Shown here: positions 50,372 through 60,130 of the stretch, piece by piece
How positions within the stretch are numbered: position 1 is the stretch's first letter
Layout: every line of letters starts with the position of its first letter
From: Clostridia bacterium
GTDB taxonomy: Bacteria; Bacillota; Clostridia; Oscillospirales; Acutalibacteraceae
Direction: 5' to 3'
Length of the DNA: 64,000 bases
NCBI GenBank assembly: GCA_017402845.1
Contig: JAFPLH010000079.1
Span: 1 to 64,000 of the forward strand
Notes under the pieces: generated by a model
Databases searched by the model: none
Told to the model about the DNA's origin: nothing
The model's input: only the letters and a program-made list of their open reading frames with translations
Program-made: the position numbers and the translations under genes

Positions 50372-51775
50372 TTACTGATCTGCTGTTTCAGCGGGAGCGT
50401 CACCGTTTGCAGCAGCATACTCATCAGCCCAGCCTTGAACGAAAGCAGTAACAACAGCATCCCAGTCGCCTGTACCCTGTGCATACTCAAGCAAAGCGCT
50501 GCCAACGCCGTCTTTCCACTTCTCACTCGGAATTGTCGGGAAGTTCCAAGAAACAGATGTCTTACCAGCAGCGATATACTCATCAGCAGCCTTAATAAGA
50601 GCGTTGTCAGAAGTATAACCGTCATCAAATGTCTTGAACGGAGTTACAAAGCCCATCTGGTTAGCAAGAGCATCTCTACCCTCATCACTTGTGATAACCC
50701 AATCAAGGAATGCGATTGTAGCCTGAATGTCAGCCTCAGAAGCCTTGCTGTTTACGCACCAGTAGTTCTCAGTACCTGTGCAAAGGCCCTGATTTTCTTC
50801 GCCCTCAGCACCGATATAGATAGGAAGCATACCGAGTTCTTCATCTGTGATGCCCTCAGCTGTTGCGTCTGCATAAGCCCATGTACCGTTCTGATAGAAA
50901 ATAGCCTCACCAAGAGCAAACTCAGAAGCAGCGTCGTCACCTGTCTTAGAGGAGATCATCTTAGGATCGCAAGTTGAGTTGTTGATATAAAGATCCCAGA
51001 TAGCCTTATAGTTATCAAGATATGTACCCTTGATAGCGCTTGTAGAGCCAATACCGTCAGCCTTGTACTCATAGTAAATAGGAAGGTTAGCAAGGTGTGT
51101 CTTAAATCTCCAGTCAGAGCTTGAATCCATACCTGCTGATGTGAATGCACCGGAGATTCCGAGATCATCCTTCTTAGCCTGAATATCTTCAACAACAGAC
51201 TTGAATGTATCAAAGTTGTTGATCTCATCAACAGAAGTTACAACTGCGCCGTCTGTCTCAAAGTACTTGTTAAGTAATGTCTTGTTATAAATAATACCGT
51301 ATGTTTCGATAACATAAGCGATACCCTTAGCAGCCTCGCCGTCCATAAGAGCGAAGTCGTTACTCTTGAGGTTAGAGAAGAGAGAAGTATCCTTGAGGTC
51401 ATAGCAATAGTCATTCCATGTCTTAAGCTCAACAGGACCATTTACCTGGAAAAGTGTAGGAGCCTCTGACTTAGCCATTTCAGCTTTAAGTGTTTCTTCG
51501 TATGTACCTGATGCAGCTGTCTGAACCTTAACCTCTACGCCTGTCTGAGTAGTGTAAGTCTTAGCAAGCTCCTCCCAGATAGCGCTGTTCTCAGGCTTAA
51601 AGTTAAGGTAATATACCTTACCGCCTTCAGCAGCTGCTGTGCTCTGTGTACTTGTGCTGTTAGTGTCATTAGTAGAAGCAGTAGTTGTTGTACCCTGCTC
51701 ACCGCAGCCTGCAAATGCACAAACTGAAAGAGAAGCAGCCATAGCAAGGGCAATACCCTTTTTCAAATTTCTCAT
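50372..51775 (-). CDS. carbohydrate ABC transporter substrate-binding lipoprotein
   Basis: A 467-residue extracellular solute-binding protein of family 1. Signal peptide with lipobox FAGC (Cys24), so it is anchored to the outer face of the membrane; a Thr/Ser linker follows, then the two-lobed binding fold (YLNFKPENSAIWEELAKTYTTQTGVEVKV, and the AIFYQNGTWAYA signature). Ligand unknown; many relatives bind malto- or other oligosaccharides. It has a strong promoter and ribosome site AAGGAG, and is the first gene of the importer cluster. Confidence 0.93.
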   Translation of the reverse strand: MRNLKKGIALAMAASLSVCAFAGCGEQGTTTTASTNDTNSTSTQSTAAAEGGKVYYLNFKPENSAIWEELAKTYTTQTGVEVKVQTAASGTYEETLKAEMAKSEAPTLFQVNGPVELKTWNDYCYDLKDTSLFSNLKSNDFALMDGEAAKGIAYVIETYGIIYNKTLLNKYFETDGAVVTSVDEINNFDTFKSVVEDIQAKKDDLGISGAFTSAGMDSSSDWRFKTHLANLPIYYEYKADGIGSTSAIKGTYLDNYKAIWDLYINNSTCDPKMISSKTGDDAASEFALGEAIFYQNGTWAYADATAEGITDEELGMLPIYIGAEGEENQGLCTGTENYWCVNSKASEADIQATIAFLDWVITSDEGRDALANQMGFVTPFKTFDDGYTSDNALIKAADEYIAAGKTSVSWNFPTIPSEKWKDGVGSALLEYAQGTGDWDAVVTAFVQGWADEYAAANGDAPAETADQ

Positions 51776-51835
51776 AATGATTATCTCCTTTTATTTATTT
51801 CGCCGAATCTAACGTACTATTCGACTTATAAAAAT

Positions 51836-51864
51836 ATTGTAACACGTTTAAATAATTTTTTCAA
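51836..51864 (-). promoter_or_regulatory. sigma-A promoter of the sugar importer cluster
   Basis: TTGAAA (51859-51864), 17-base spacer, TACAAT (51836-51841) on the minus strand. The spacer contains TTTAAACGTGTTAC, loosely like a LacI-family or cre-type operator with a central CG; that reading is weak. Confidence 0.78.
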
Positions 51865-51927
51865 TAGTTTGTTAAATTATTTATTTGTTTTTTTATCTTT
51901 CACTTCACTTCTCCCATATTTTTTGCA

Positions 51928-51955
51928 TTGATAACACATCTTCTTTTAATATAAT
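51928..51955 (+). promoter_or_regulatory. sigma-A promoter of the MecA-like gene
   Basis: TTGATA (51928-51933), 16-base spacer, TATAAT (51950-51955), about 40 bases before the ATG. Confidence 0.65.
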
Positions 51956-51995
51956 ATAATAGTATATAACACTAACGTATTGAGAGGGCATTTTT

Positions 51996-52568
51996 ATGAT
52001 AATCCAGACTTTAGACCGTAAACGTATGCTAATAAATTTAGATGAAAATGATCTTCAGATATTTAATATAAAAACATCTGCATTTTCATTTCGTGACGAA
52101 CCCACCAAGCTTATTATACGTGAGATCCTTTCACTGGCTGTTATAAAAACCGGCTTGAACACAAAAAACAGAACATTATCGGTAGAAGCGCTCCCATACA
52201 GGCAAGGCTGTTATATATTGGTAACGCTTAAAAACAAATCAGATAGAAAAAAATACCGAATTAAACAAGTCGAATCAACTGTACTTATTCGTTTTTTTAC
52301 TGCCGAAGCATTATTAGACGCTATAAGTATACTATATCCCAAAAATATGCAAGCAGTAAACACTGATCTTTATTTGTATAATGGAGCACGTTATCTTTTA
52401 CTGCGTTCAAATAAAAGGATCCCCGACTCTATAATACTAACCTTATCTGAATATGGTAAATGTTATCCGTGTAGTAAGCTTATGTCAGCTTTACTTGCAG
52501 AGAAAAGTCAACTGATAAGACAGAATGACGCTATTACATATATCGGAGAAATATTGGACCGACACTGA
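51996..52568 (+). CDS. MecA-like adaptor protein
   Basis: A 190-residue protein whose N-terminus (MIIQTLDRKRMLINLDENDLQIFNI) and the central RTLSVEALPYRQGCYILVTL match the pattern of MecA-type adaptors, which feed proteins to the ClpC-ClpP protease and regulate competence in Bacillus. The C-terminal part (LYLYNGARYLLLRSNKRIPDSIIL) fits the MecA C-terminal domain loosely. The match is moderate. It is divergent from the sugar importer and convergent with the pilin operon. Confidence 0.6.
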   Translation: MIIQTLDRKRMLINLDENDLQIFNIKTSAFSFRDEPTKLIIREILSLAVIKTGLNTKNRTLSVEALPYRQGCYILVTLKNKSDRKKYRIKQVESTVLIRFFTAEALLDAISILYPKNMQAVNTDLYLYNGARYLLLRSNKRIPDSIILTLSEYGKCYPCSKLMSALLAEKSQLIRQNDAITYIGEILDRH

Positions 52569-52616
52569 TCTAACCACTTGTTTCAATATTTGGAGTTATT
52601 TTTTTTAATAAATATA

Positions 52617-52652
52617 TACGAAAAATAGTCCCTGCCGAAAAAGCAGGGACTA
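52617..52652 (-). terminator. terminator of the pilin-like operon
   Basis: 10-bp stem TAGTCCCTGC/GCAGGGACTA (52626-52635 and 52643-52652), then TTTTTCG on the minus strand, just beyond the last pilin-like gene. Confidence 0.85.
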
Positions 52653-52679
52653 AATGTGCTGTTATTGAATAATACAGAA

Positions 52680-53405
52680 TTACGGTGTTGATGAAGAAGA
52701 ATCTATTGCAGTTCTCTCGCTATGGAAGCATACGCACTTATTGTTTGTAAGATTTGTAGAATCCTGATTCCAAATAAGCTTTGCTGTATATTTAGGATCA
52801 GTTGTTGCATAATTCTCCATATTACCTCTTTCACCGGCAGCCGTATTTCCTAAAATAATACCACCGCTGTAAGTATAATCTGTTGCAACGATCTCATATA
52901 CAAGCTTTAGCTTCATACCGTCAATACTTTGACTTGAACCGCCTGTTCCGGTTACTGCTGCGTAATCGTAAGGACAGATCGTAAGGTGTACTTCTTCAAT
53001 ATTTGTAAGTGTAAGTGCAACATTATAAGAATTTGTAGCTTCGCTGTACTTCTTAAAGTATACACATTTATTTGCTTGATCGAATACCATACATTCGTCA
53101 TTTTCAACAGGAGTATAACCGGCTGCTGTAAAACTCGGAGTAAAGGTGAGCGGATCAAGATCAAAAACATCTACACTTGAACCAACTTGAAACTCATTAC
53201 GGATAAATCTCTCCACCTGAGTAATGTGGAACTGTTCAGTCGTAATATTGCCTGTTTCTTTAACAGATTTATGAACTGCCATAAATACACTTACAACAGC
53301 CGTTGATGTGATAGCAAGAATAGCTACAACAGCAAGAACTTCAATTACAGTAAAGCCCTTTTTTTCGTTACTCTTGTATCTCTTGAAAAAATCTTTCAGA
53401 TTCAT
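52680..53405 (-). CDS. type IV pseudopilin (GspJ/PilW-like)
   Basis: A 241-residue prepilin-like protein: basic leader with cleavage motif KKG|FTVIEVLAVVAILAI, a hydrophobic helix of about 22 residues with the Glu5 typical of pilins, then a globular beta-rich domain. It lacks further recognisable domains. The large size of the globular part and its place after a smaller pilin suggest a minor pilin of J type in a tip complex; that is inference. ATG start. Third gene of the pilin operon, 62 bases after the second, closed by a strong terminator. Confidence 0.85.
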   Translation of the reverse strand: MNLKDFFKRYKSNEKKGFTVIEVLAVVAILAITSTAVVSVFMAVHKSVKETGNITTEQFHITQVERFIRNEFQVGSSVDVFDLDPLTFTPSFTAAGYTPVENDECMVFDQANKCVYFKKYSEATNSYNVALTLTNIEEVHLTICPYDYAAVTGTGGSSQSIDGMKLKLVYEIVATDYTYSGGIILGNTAAGERGNMENYATTDPKYTAKLIWNQDSTNLTNNKCVCFHSERTAIDSSSSTP

Positions 53406-53467
53406 ATTAGTTACCGCCTTTCCAATATATTAAAACAGTTATCAAGAATTATGTACAATAACCAAAA

Positions 53468-54058
53468 TCATTCAATATAATTGGCAGGTGCGAAAACTGA
53501 AAGCTCTGCTGCATTATATCTATTGCCTTGACCAACAGTTTGATAATATACTCTGACTTTAATTTCCCATCCGCGTTGTTTTAGCCACTTTGCAGTAAGA
53601 CCATCATTTTCAGTATCAACAAAAACCTCAGTTACAGGTGTCAAAGTATACTGTATCTCACAGTCTGTTTCAGGATTAAAGTTTGTAACATCTTCAAATC
53701 CATACACATATTGTACCTTTCCAATAAGGTCATACTGCGGATCATCATTAGCTGTACCTGTACCGCCATTGTTTATTACAGCATCAATAGCATTATGCAA
53801 ATTGTCTACAACATTCAAGTCGATAGGATCGCCGGGGTCATAACCCGTGGCGATTGAGAATATCTCATCTGCCACGAGCTGACCTCTGTCAGAGGCTTTC
53901 TCACGAGCGTTGTTTGTGAATACCATTTGTCTTGAGAAGGAAACTGCATTAAGAATACCAACAAAAACGATAGCCATGATAAGTATAGAACATATAGCTT
54001 CTACAAGGGTAAAACCCTTTTTACTTTTTGTTATTCTTTTTAAGTACTTAGTTACCAA
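53468..54058 (-). CDS. type IV pseudopilin (GspI/PilV-like)
   Basis: A 196-residue prepilin-like protein: KSKKG|FTLVEAICSILIMAIVFVGIL with Glu5, hydrophobic helix, then a globular domain with an ADEIFSIATGYDPGD loop. The AxSILIM...GILNAVSFSRQ pattern resembles I/PilV-type minor pilins. Its start overlaps the end of the giant pilin-like gene by 11 bases, so the two are translationally coupled. No prepilin peptidase, assembly ATPase or platform protein is in the window. Confidence 0.87.
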   Translation of the reverse strand: MVTKYLKRITKSKKGFTLVEAICSILIMAIVFVGILNAVSFSRQMVFTNNAREKASDRGQLVADEIFSIATGYDPGDPIDLNVVDNLHNAIDAVINNGGTGTANDDPQYDLIGKVQYVYGFEDVTNFNPETDCEIQYTLTPVTEVFVDTENDGLTAKWLKQRGWEIKVRVYYQTVGQGNRYNAAELSVFAPANYIE

Positions 54059-57000
54059 TGTACACTCCTCCTCCGAGATCTGATTTTGTTTCGTCTACAA
54101 GAACATAGTGCTTTCTCCAGTCATTTGCACTACCTGTTGTACCAAGTGAGATCTCAGCAGAAGTTACTGATGATGAGAGATTATATAAATATGTTCCGTG
54201 ACTAATTGTGAAACGGCCCTGTGGTGTAGTAATTAACGTATCGGTACGGAATACAACAGTTTTAGCCGTAATAGTAAAGTTTTTGTTGTTAAGGTCTATG
54301 TTGTTTGCAGCGATAGTAACAACACCTGCTTCAAGATCTACATTTCTGTCAAGTGTAAGAGTATCATCATTCTTAGCATTCTTGAAACGGAAGTTGATTC
54401 TGTCTGCTGTACCTGCTTTAGCTTCAGCGTCAGTTCCTGCCGGCAGATCAAAACCATCGATCATAATATCTTTGCTGCCGGGACCTGTTGTTACAAGTGA
54501 TGTGCCCCATGCTGTATAAGGTGTTGAACCAACGTCATTAGCCAGACCGATTCTTGCCTTGTTCTTGAAGAACTTCTCAGCTTCGTCAGTAAACAAGTTG
54601 ATACCAACTCTGTTAGGATCGCTAAAGTCTGTTGTAAAGTTCTTGTAAGCAGCCTTAGATATCGTGTATGCACCGGCATAAATTGTATACGTATGTTCAA
54701 GGAGATTCTTCTTGTATTTTACAGTAGTATCATAGTTGAAGTATACAATAAACGGTTTGTTGTCGTTATCCTTGTAATAAGCGCCATAAGCTGCTGTGTA
54801 GTCATTCTCATCTATCAAGTCATAATTACACTTAACTGTATACAAGGACTTATCTTCCTCAAACTTACCTGTTGCTGTATGATATGTGTATCTCCTGCCA
54901 TTCTGCATTGTTTGAGTTGTAACATCATTTGGAATAGCTGTGTCTGTTCTTGCAATACAGAATTCTTTTGTAGCAAAATTGTTCTTGAATACATATGCAT
55001 AGAAGCCTTCGTTAGACTGAGTTGTTTCATAAAGATCAAGACCAGTATTTACCCACTGATTTGACTCATTCTTGTTCCACAATGCAATCTTAGAAATATC
55101 CCATCCACCGTTAATTGTAGTTACTCCGCCTTCTGTTGTTTCAACAGCCTGGTTATCTACAATGATCTGAACAGCGTCGCTGCTAAGCTCGATCTCAGGA
55201 TAAGAAATAATTGCATTAAGTTCATCGGTGTAATAGATCATATCACCGAGAATATTGCCGTTGCTGCCATCGCCATAAAGACCGATTGCCTGAGAATATA
55301 CATTTCTAAGACAGTTGACCCATCTCTCGGCATACTGAACAACACTGTCTCTGTAACTGCCTTCAGGGAAGATATAGTCGCCGCTGTATTCACCGCCGTC
55401 ATCAGGATCAATACTATCAGCTATATAAATTCTTGTATTGGTAATTGCAGTTGCAAAATTCTTAGCAATTTCAACTGCCTGTGTATAGTTAGCAGAATCG
55501 CCTGCAGACCATGCAGGAGAACCGCCATCAGACCAATGTTTATCGCTGCCGGCTCTCTCGTAGTTATTCTTCGCGTTTTCTTCCATTGTTTCAAACTCAT
55601 TAATAATGAGCTTTTCTGCAGAACTATAAGACTTAGTATCGCCGTGATATGTGTATTTATTATTTAATGTTGTTGCGTTCTTTGCACTTCGAGCATCCTG
55701 ATATCCGTAAAGTGCAAGTGTTTTCGGATGACAGAAGAATACGAGATTATTTGGCGTACCGCCTCTGTTAAGAGCATTTGTAGGATCACAAAGAATCTGA
55801 TATTCACGATTTTCTTCAATACCTGTAAAGCAGAGTGTACCTGTTCTGTTTGCAGTCGGTGCGTCCTTATCGAAGAACTCGAAGAAGCAGTAATCACCTG
55901 TATCGAATTCAAATCTGTAGAATGTATTATCTGCGTTTGATCTGTCGATCTGTGCATCAAAGTTGCCATCGTTCTGTACACCGTATGCATGGATACCAAC
56001 ATTATTACTCCATGAATCAGGCTTATTCAGATAGATAGATACTGTATCGTTAGGAGTTGTATCAACATTACCGATATATGTATCATAAGTGTAGCACTGA
56101 AGTTTGCCGTTCGGATCACGATAAAGGTACAGCGGGTAATTGTAGTTATTACCTGATTTTGCAACCTTTATAGAAGTAGCGTTGTTCTTGATAAGGTATG
56201 TACTGTCAGATGTAACACCTTTAATATTTTTAATAAGAACCTCTGATGATGTAGGAATTTTAAATGTATACCAGTTCGGAGCATAGTTGTCATAGCTATG
56301 CGGACAATCATCACCATGATAATATGTACCGCTTGATGTAAATACAGCACCGGCACGGTTATCCATGCGAGTTGAAACACCTTGTACATTAGAAATAAGA
56401 GCAAAGTGATTTTCAAGCAAGATACCGCCGTTGTTGCCGTTGCTCTCTTTTACTAAAAGATAGGAGAATCCCCAAGCACTGCAATCATCATCATAGTAAT
56501 ATTTTTCGCCCTGATATGTTACAAAATGATCTGCACTGAATGTAGGATTAGAAACACCATCTGTTCTGAAATCATATCCGTTTGTATATGCGTGTGATGA
56601 GAAGCAGTACTTCTTATTCTTATCCGGAACCAACTCCATAAGAAGCTTAACTATCGGTACGTCATAATAGTTTACCTGCATTGCACCTGTATATACCATT
56701 TTTTCTGAACCGGAAATAGTTTTTGTGGTAGATGTGTAGCTTCTGTAGAAAGTATTGTTGCCCATTTCCCACTCTTTTCCGTTAGGCTTATCATTTGCAC
56801 TTACAGGTACAAAGATCGGATTTGTAACTGTTGCGAAATCTGCATTTTGTATATCAACTGTGTACTCGTAACCGGGGTTGCCTCTCTCGCCGTGTGGTGC
56901 ATTACTGAAGTATATATAGTAAGCGTCGCTTGGAACTGTTGCCCACCAGCAATTCGGATTAGGATCTTCTGCAGAAGGAGCCGTCAACTCTTTATCCTTT

Positions 57001-60000
57001 GTAAGTCCTCTGGGTGAATTGTATGTTACATATACTTTTTCCCAAGGAGCTGTAAAGTTTGTTTTCTGATTTGAGTCGTTTTTATTTGTAAGCTGTGCAT
57101 TATAGAAACCAACAGTTATCGGGTTGATCTCTTCACCGGAAAGATTAAGCTTTACAGCCTGATAACTAATTACCGACTTGCTGGGTTCAGCAATGTTATA
57201 CTTAAATATTGCAGTAACCTCACTCGGATAATCAAGAGTAAATTTGTAACCATCGTCTTCGCCGTCTTTGCCATAAGTTACTCCGTAACCGTCAGCTGCA
57301 CCCCAACATGTTGTATAGTCGATAGTGCCATCATCTTTATGTGAATTTGTGCTTATGATCTTGAATTGGAAGGTGCCGACCTCGAATGTACCAAGCTCAA
57401 GCTTATACGTATTTACCAACGGATCAGCATTTTCAAGTGACATCTTATTGTCACCGGCTAATACTGCATCATAATTATGCTCACACCAGCTATTGTTGTC
57501 GCCTACAACAAAGAAATCAACATCAACTGTATTGTTTACTTCAATAAGTTCAACTGAAATAGCACCAGAGTATTCATTAAATTTGATTATCGGCTTGAAT
57601 TTTCTTGATACGTCTACGTTAGCCGATGCCACATAGTTTCCATCATCATCGGCATCGTCGCCGCTGCCGCCCCAACAGTTACCGGAATGCCAACCTAAGT
57701 TATCATTATCCTCAAGTGCGCCTTCATCGCTAAGCTTTCTTACGATCTTAAATGTAATTACTTCGTCACCATCGATCAAAGGAGCTTCTAATTCATAATT
57801 ACCGCCGGATACGTGATTCATTACAGTCAGATTTCTGTAGAGATGAGGACCATCCGGTTCTTCCTGACCCCATTGATTGAGCCAACCGATAACTGCGAAT
57901 GTAGATCCGCTTCCGTTGCCGTCTGCTGAGTCAGTTGTATACGAGCTTGTTGCATCAGATTTATCGAATGTAATAGTAAGCTTAGTATCGTCGCCAATAG
58001 TAACTGAGTAATTATCGCCGCCGTTACCATACCAGTTAGAATCAATAACACCTTTGTTCTTTGTTTTTGCTACAAACTTATATTTGTATGTGCCTGCGGG
58101 AAGATTATCAAATACCCAAGTGAAAATTGATCCATCAGATGATGTAGGCATTGTGAGATATTCAAAACGGTTTTCGGAACCGCCGTTTCTTGCCCAGTCG
58201 TTAAAGTCACCGGCAATACCCCAGTTGGAAACACCTGCTGTATATGCGTCACCGCTTAAAGCAATGTTTGCTTTACCGAGATTTTCAACCTTCAATTCTT
58301 CATCGGCTGCTGACAATGTGCCTACCTTCGGTACAGAAGCACCGGAAGGAGAAGGAACAGGAGTTGCATTATCGATAAGCTCAGATTCATAATCGATAAA
58401 TGTATCTACCTGTGCATCAACAGGCATTTCGTTTGCTCTTGCATATACTGTAATATAATCGCCTGCCGTAGGATCTTTAAAGTTGCTTGCGATCCAGTCG
58501 TTTGCTTCTTCTTCTGTCGGGAACTGTTCGCTCTGGTTAGTCAGTTCAGTAGGATTCATACCTTCAACAATAAAGGATTCTCTTACTACGTCTTTACCAT
58601 AGCTGTTCTGTGTAAGAATTCTGCTTCTATAATCGTCGCCGAAATAGAAAGACTGATCTTTACAGGGGAATTCATCAAGGAAATTATAGGAAATTGCTCT
58701 GTACCAGCCGTAACCTTCGTATGTTAAACCGGGAACTGCAGGAAGGTCTGTTACACTTTTGTCATTCACGCCTGCTCTCTTGTAGTGAACAATAGCTGTA
58801 TTCGGTTCTTTGGTATAAACCGTATACCATTTACCTGAGAACTGAGCGAAATCATCGATATCTGCTGAGTGTACACTCTCAAAGAGATAAGTAAGCTCAT
58901 CATGGAATCCGTCAGATTTATTACCCGTAGAATACAGATGCTTTGTATCACTCCATTCATAACCTTCTGAAACTGGTGTCTTTGTACACATACGTGCGTC
59001 ACGAAGTGATTTCTGGTTAAGAGTTATATAAACGTCAGCACCGTTGCCCTCACCTGTCTGCTTCGGAACAGGGATACCGAAGAACTCCCATGACTGTGCA
59101 GAAGCACCGTTAAATCCGGAACGCTTACGCAAAGCGCCTTTTCTTGTTACGATAGCATTAATATAGTTGATATTAGTATTTGAAGCAAAAGTAACTTCGT
59201 ATACATACCATCCGTTGCCTTCATATGTCATAGCACCCGTAGGACCTTGTTTTTCATCGGGAAGATCATCAGCTGTGATCCAGTCGCCGGAGAAGTGAAG
59301 TGACGGATACCGCGGATCATTTGAAAGCTTATTAACAATTGAAGAACCGCCATAAGCTGAAGAACTGTCAGAGCTGTTTCTTGTTGAACCGTATGTGTAA
59401 AGATAAGGCTCATATCCCCAAGAAGCTGAAGCTCTTACATGGATACGCAGGAAACGTGTATCACTGGTGGGCTTATAAACGATATTACCGGAGAAAGCGT
59501 TTGGTCTTACCATACTTGTATCTGTAAAATCGAACTCTCTGGTAAGTGTATACATATCGTCGTCGCCGCCGTACCTGCAATATGCGGTGATATCAAGAAT
59601 AGAGCCTGTATTGGTAATATCAAGATATGTATCTACAGCATTCTTTTTAAGTTCATTAACTTTTGCTTGAGGAATAAGCTCGCCCTGAGAGCTGGTGGAT
59701 ACAAGATAAATATCTGCACCGTGAGCGATAACATTATCCCTGAAGACCATAAGAGCAGTACCGCCCGTGTCTCCGCCGGAGTTACCGGGAATCTGATCTG
59801 AATGTTGTGAATAGTAAGATTCGGCAAAAGCAATAGCACTTTTAGCCTGTATGTAGCCTGCACGCTGACCAACAGTAGCCTGAGTTGTTGTGATATTGAG
59901 CGAAGCCATTGATACCAACAACGCAGTCAGCAAAGCAAGAACGATACAGATTGCCATAGTTGTTGACAATGCCATACCTCTTTTTGAGTTTTTCTGCCGA

Positions 60001-60023
60001 AAGCAGCCTCTGAAAGCTTTCAT
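54048..60023 (-). CDS. giant PilX/GspK-like protein with starch-binding-like modules
   Basis: About 1,991 residues. N-terminus: basic stretch KNSKRG, hydrophobic helix about 17-42 (MALSTTMAICIVLALLTALL) and AKSAIAFAES, the pattern of PilX/GspK minor pilins (no Glu5). The rest is a huge outside domain with repeated glucan-binding-like sandwiches: residues about 581-690 (WGIAGDFNDW...AGTYKYKFVAK, like X25/CBM48), 706-830 (VIGWLNQW...ITFKIVRK), 833-958 (VVGDNNSW...GTFQFKIIS), 968-1075 (WEKVYVTYNSPRG), and about 1345-1420 (DSWSNNVGIHAYG, CBM26-like). The C-terminal 200 residues are beta-rich. I start at ATG 60023 (AAAGGG upstream). A strong GGGGAGG 35 bases earlier leaves the start uncertain. First gene of the pilin operon; a tip adhesin is inferred. 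Confidence 0.8.
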   Translation of the reverse strand: MKAFRGCFRQKNSKRGMALSTTMAICIVLALLTALLVSMASLNITTTQATVGQRAGYIQAKSAIAFAESYYSQHSDQIPGNSGGDTGGTALMVFRDNVIAHGADIYLVSTSSQGELIPQAKVNELKKNAVDTYLDITNTGSILDITAYCRYGGDDDMYTLTREFDFTDTSMVRPNAFSGNIVYKPTSDTRFLRIHVRASASWGYEPYLYTYGSTRNSSDSSSAYGGSSIVNKLSNDPRYPSLHFSGDWITADDLPDEKQGPTGAMTYEGNGWYVYEVTFASNTNINYINAIVTRKGALRKRSGFNGASAQSWEFFGIPVPKQTGEGNGADVYITLNQKSLRDARMCTKTPVSEGYEWSDTKHLYSTGNKSDGFHDELTYLFESVHSADIDDFAQFSGKWYTVYTKEPNTAIVHYKRAGVNDKSVTDLPAVPGLTYEGYGWYRAISYNFLDEFPCKDQSFYFGDDYRSRILTQNSYGKDVVRESFIVEGMNPTELTNQSEQFPTEEEANDWIASNFKDPTAGDYITVYARANEMPVDAQVDTFIDYESELIDNATPVPSPSGASVPKVGTLSAADEELKVENLGKANIALSGDAYTAGVSNWGIAGDFNDWARNGGSENRFEYLTMPTSSDGSIFTWVFDNLPAGTYKYKFVAKTKNKGVIDSNWYGNGGDNYSVTIGDDTKLTITFDKSDATSSYTTDSADGNGSGSTFAVIGWLNQWGQEEPDGPHLYRNLTVMNHVSGGNYELEAPLIDGDEVITFKIVRKLSDEGALEDNDNLGWHSGNCWGGSGDDADDDGNYVASANVDVSRKFKPIIKFNEYSGAISVELIEVNNTVDVDFFVVGDNNSWCEHNYDAVLAGDNKMSLENADPLVNTYKLELGTFEVGTFQFKIISTNSHKDDGTIDYTTCWGAADGYGVTYGKDGEDDGYKFTLDYPSEVTAIFKYNIAEPSKSVISYQAVKLNLSGEEINPITVGFYNAQLTNKNDSNQKTNFTAPWEKVYVTYNSPRGLTKDKELTAPSAEDPNPNCWWATVPSDAYYIYFSNAPHGERGNPGYEYTVDIQNADFATVTNPIFVPVSANDKPNGKEWEMGNNTFYRSYTSTTKTISGSEKMVYTGAMQVNYYDVPIVKLLMELVPDKNKKYCFSSHAYTNGYDFRTDGVSNPTFSADHFVTYQGEKYYYDDDCSAWGFSYLLVKESNGNNGGILLENHFALISNVQGVSTRMDNRAGAVFTSSGTYYHGDDCPHSYDNYAPNWYTFKIPTSSEVLIKNIKGVTSDSTYLIKNNATSIKVAKSGNNYNYPLYLYRDPNGKLQCYTYDTYIGNVDTTPNDTVSIYLNKPDSWSNNVGIHAYGVQNDGNFDAQIDRSNADNTFYRFEFDTGDYCFFEFFDKDAPTANRTGTLCFTGIEENREYQILCDPTNALNRGGTPNNLVFFCHPKTLALYGYQDARSAKNATTLNNKYTYHGDTKSYSSAEKLIINEFETMEENAKNNYERAGSDKHWSDGGSPAWSAGDSANYTQAVEIAKNFATAITNTRIYIADSIDPDDGGEYSGDYIFPEGSYRDSVVQYAERWVNCLRNVYSQAIGLYGDGSNGNILGDMIYYTDELNAIISYPEIELSSDAVQIIVDNQAVETTEGGVTTINGGWDISKIALWNKNESNQWVNTGLDLYETTQSNEGFYAYVFKNNFATKEFCIARTDTAIPNDVTTQTMQNGRRYTYHTATGKFEEDKSLYTVKCNYDLIDENDYTAAYGAYYKDNDNKPFIVYFNYDTTVKYKKNLLEHTYTIYAGAYTISKAAYKNFTTDFSDPNRVGINLFTDEAEKFFKNKARIGLANDVGSTPYTAWGTSLVTTGPGSKDIMIDGFDLPAGTDAEAKAGTADRINFRFKNAKNDDTLTLDRNVDLEAGVVTIAANNIDLNNKNFTITAKTVVFRTDTLITTPQGRFTISHGTYLYNLSSSVTSAEISLGTTGSANDWRKHYVLVDETKSDLGGGVYIGN

Positions 60024-60130
60024 TGCTAAAACACCCTTTCTAAAAATTTTAATAAAATATTCCTCCCCGTTTATCGTTACCTGCGGCACAACAAACGTCT
60101 ACCCCCATCAAGGTAGTATTATACAATTAA

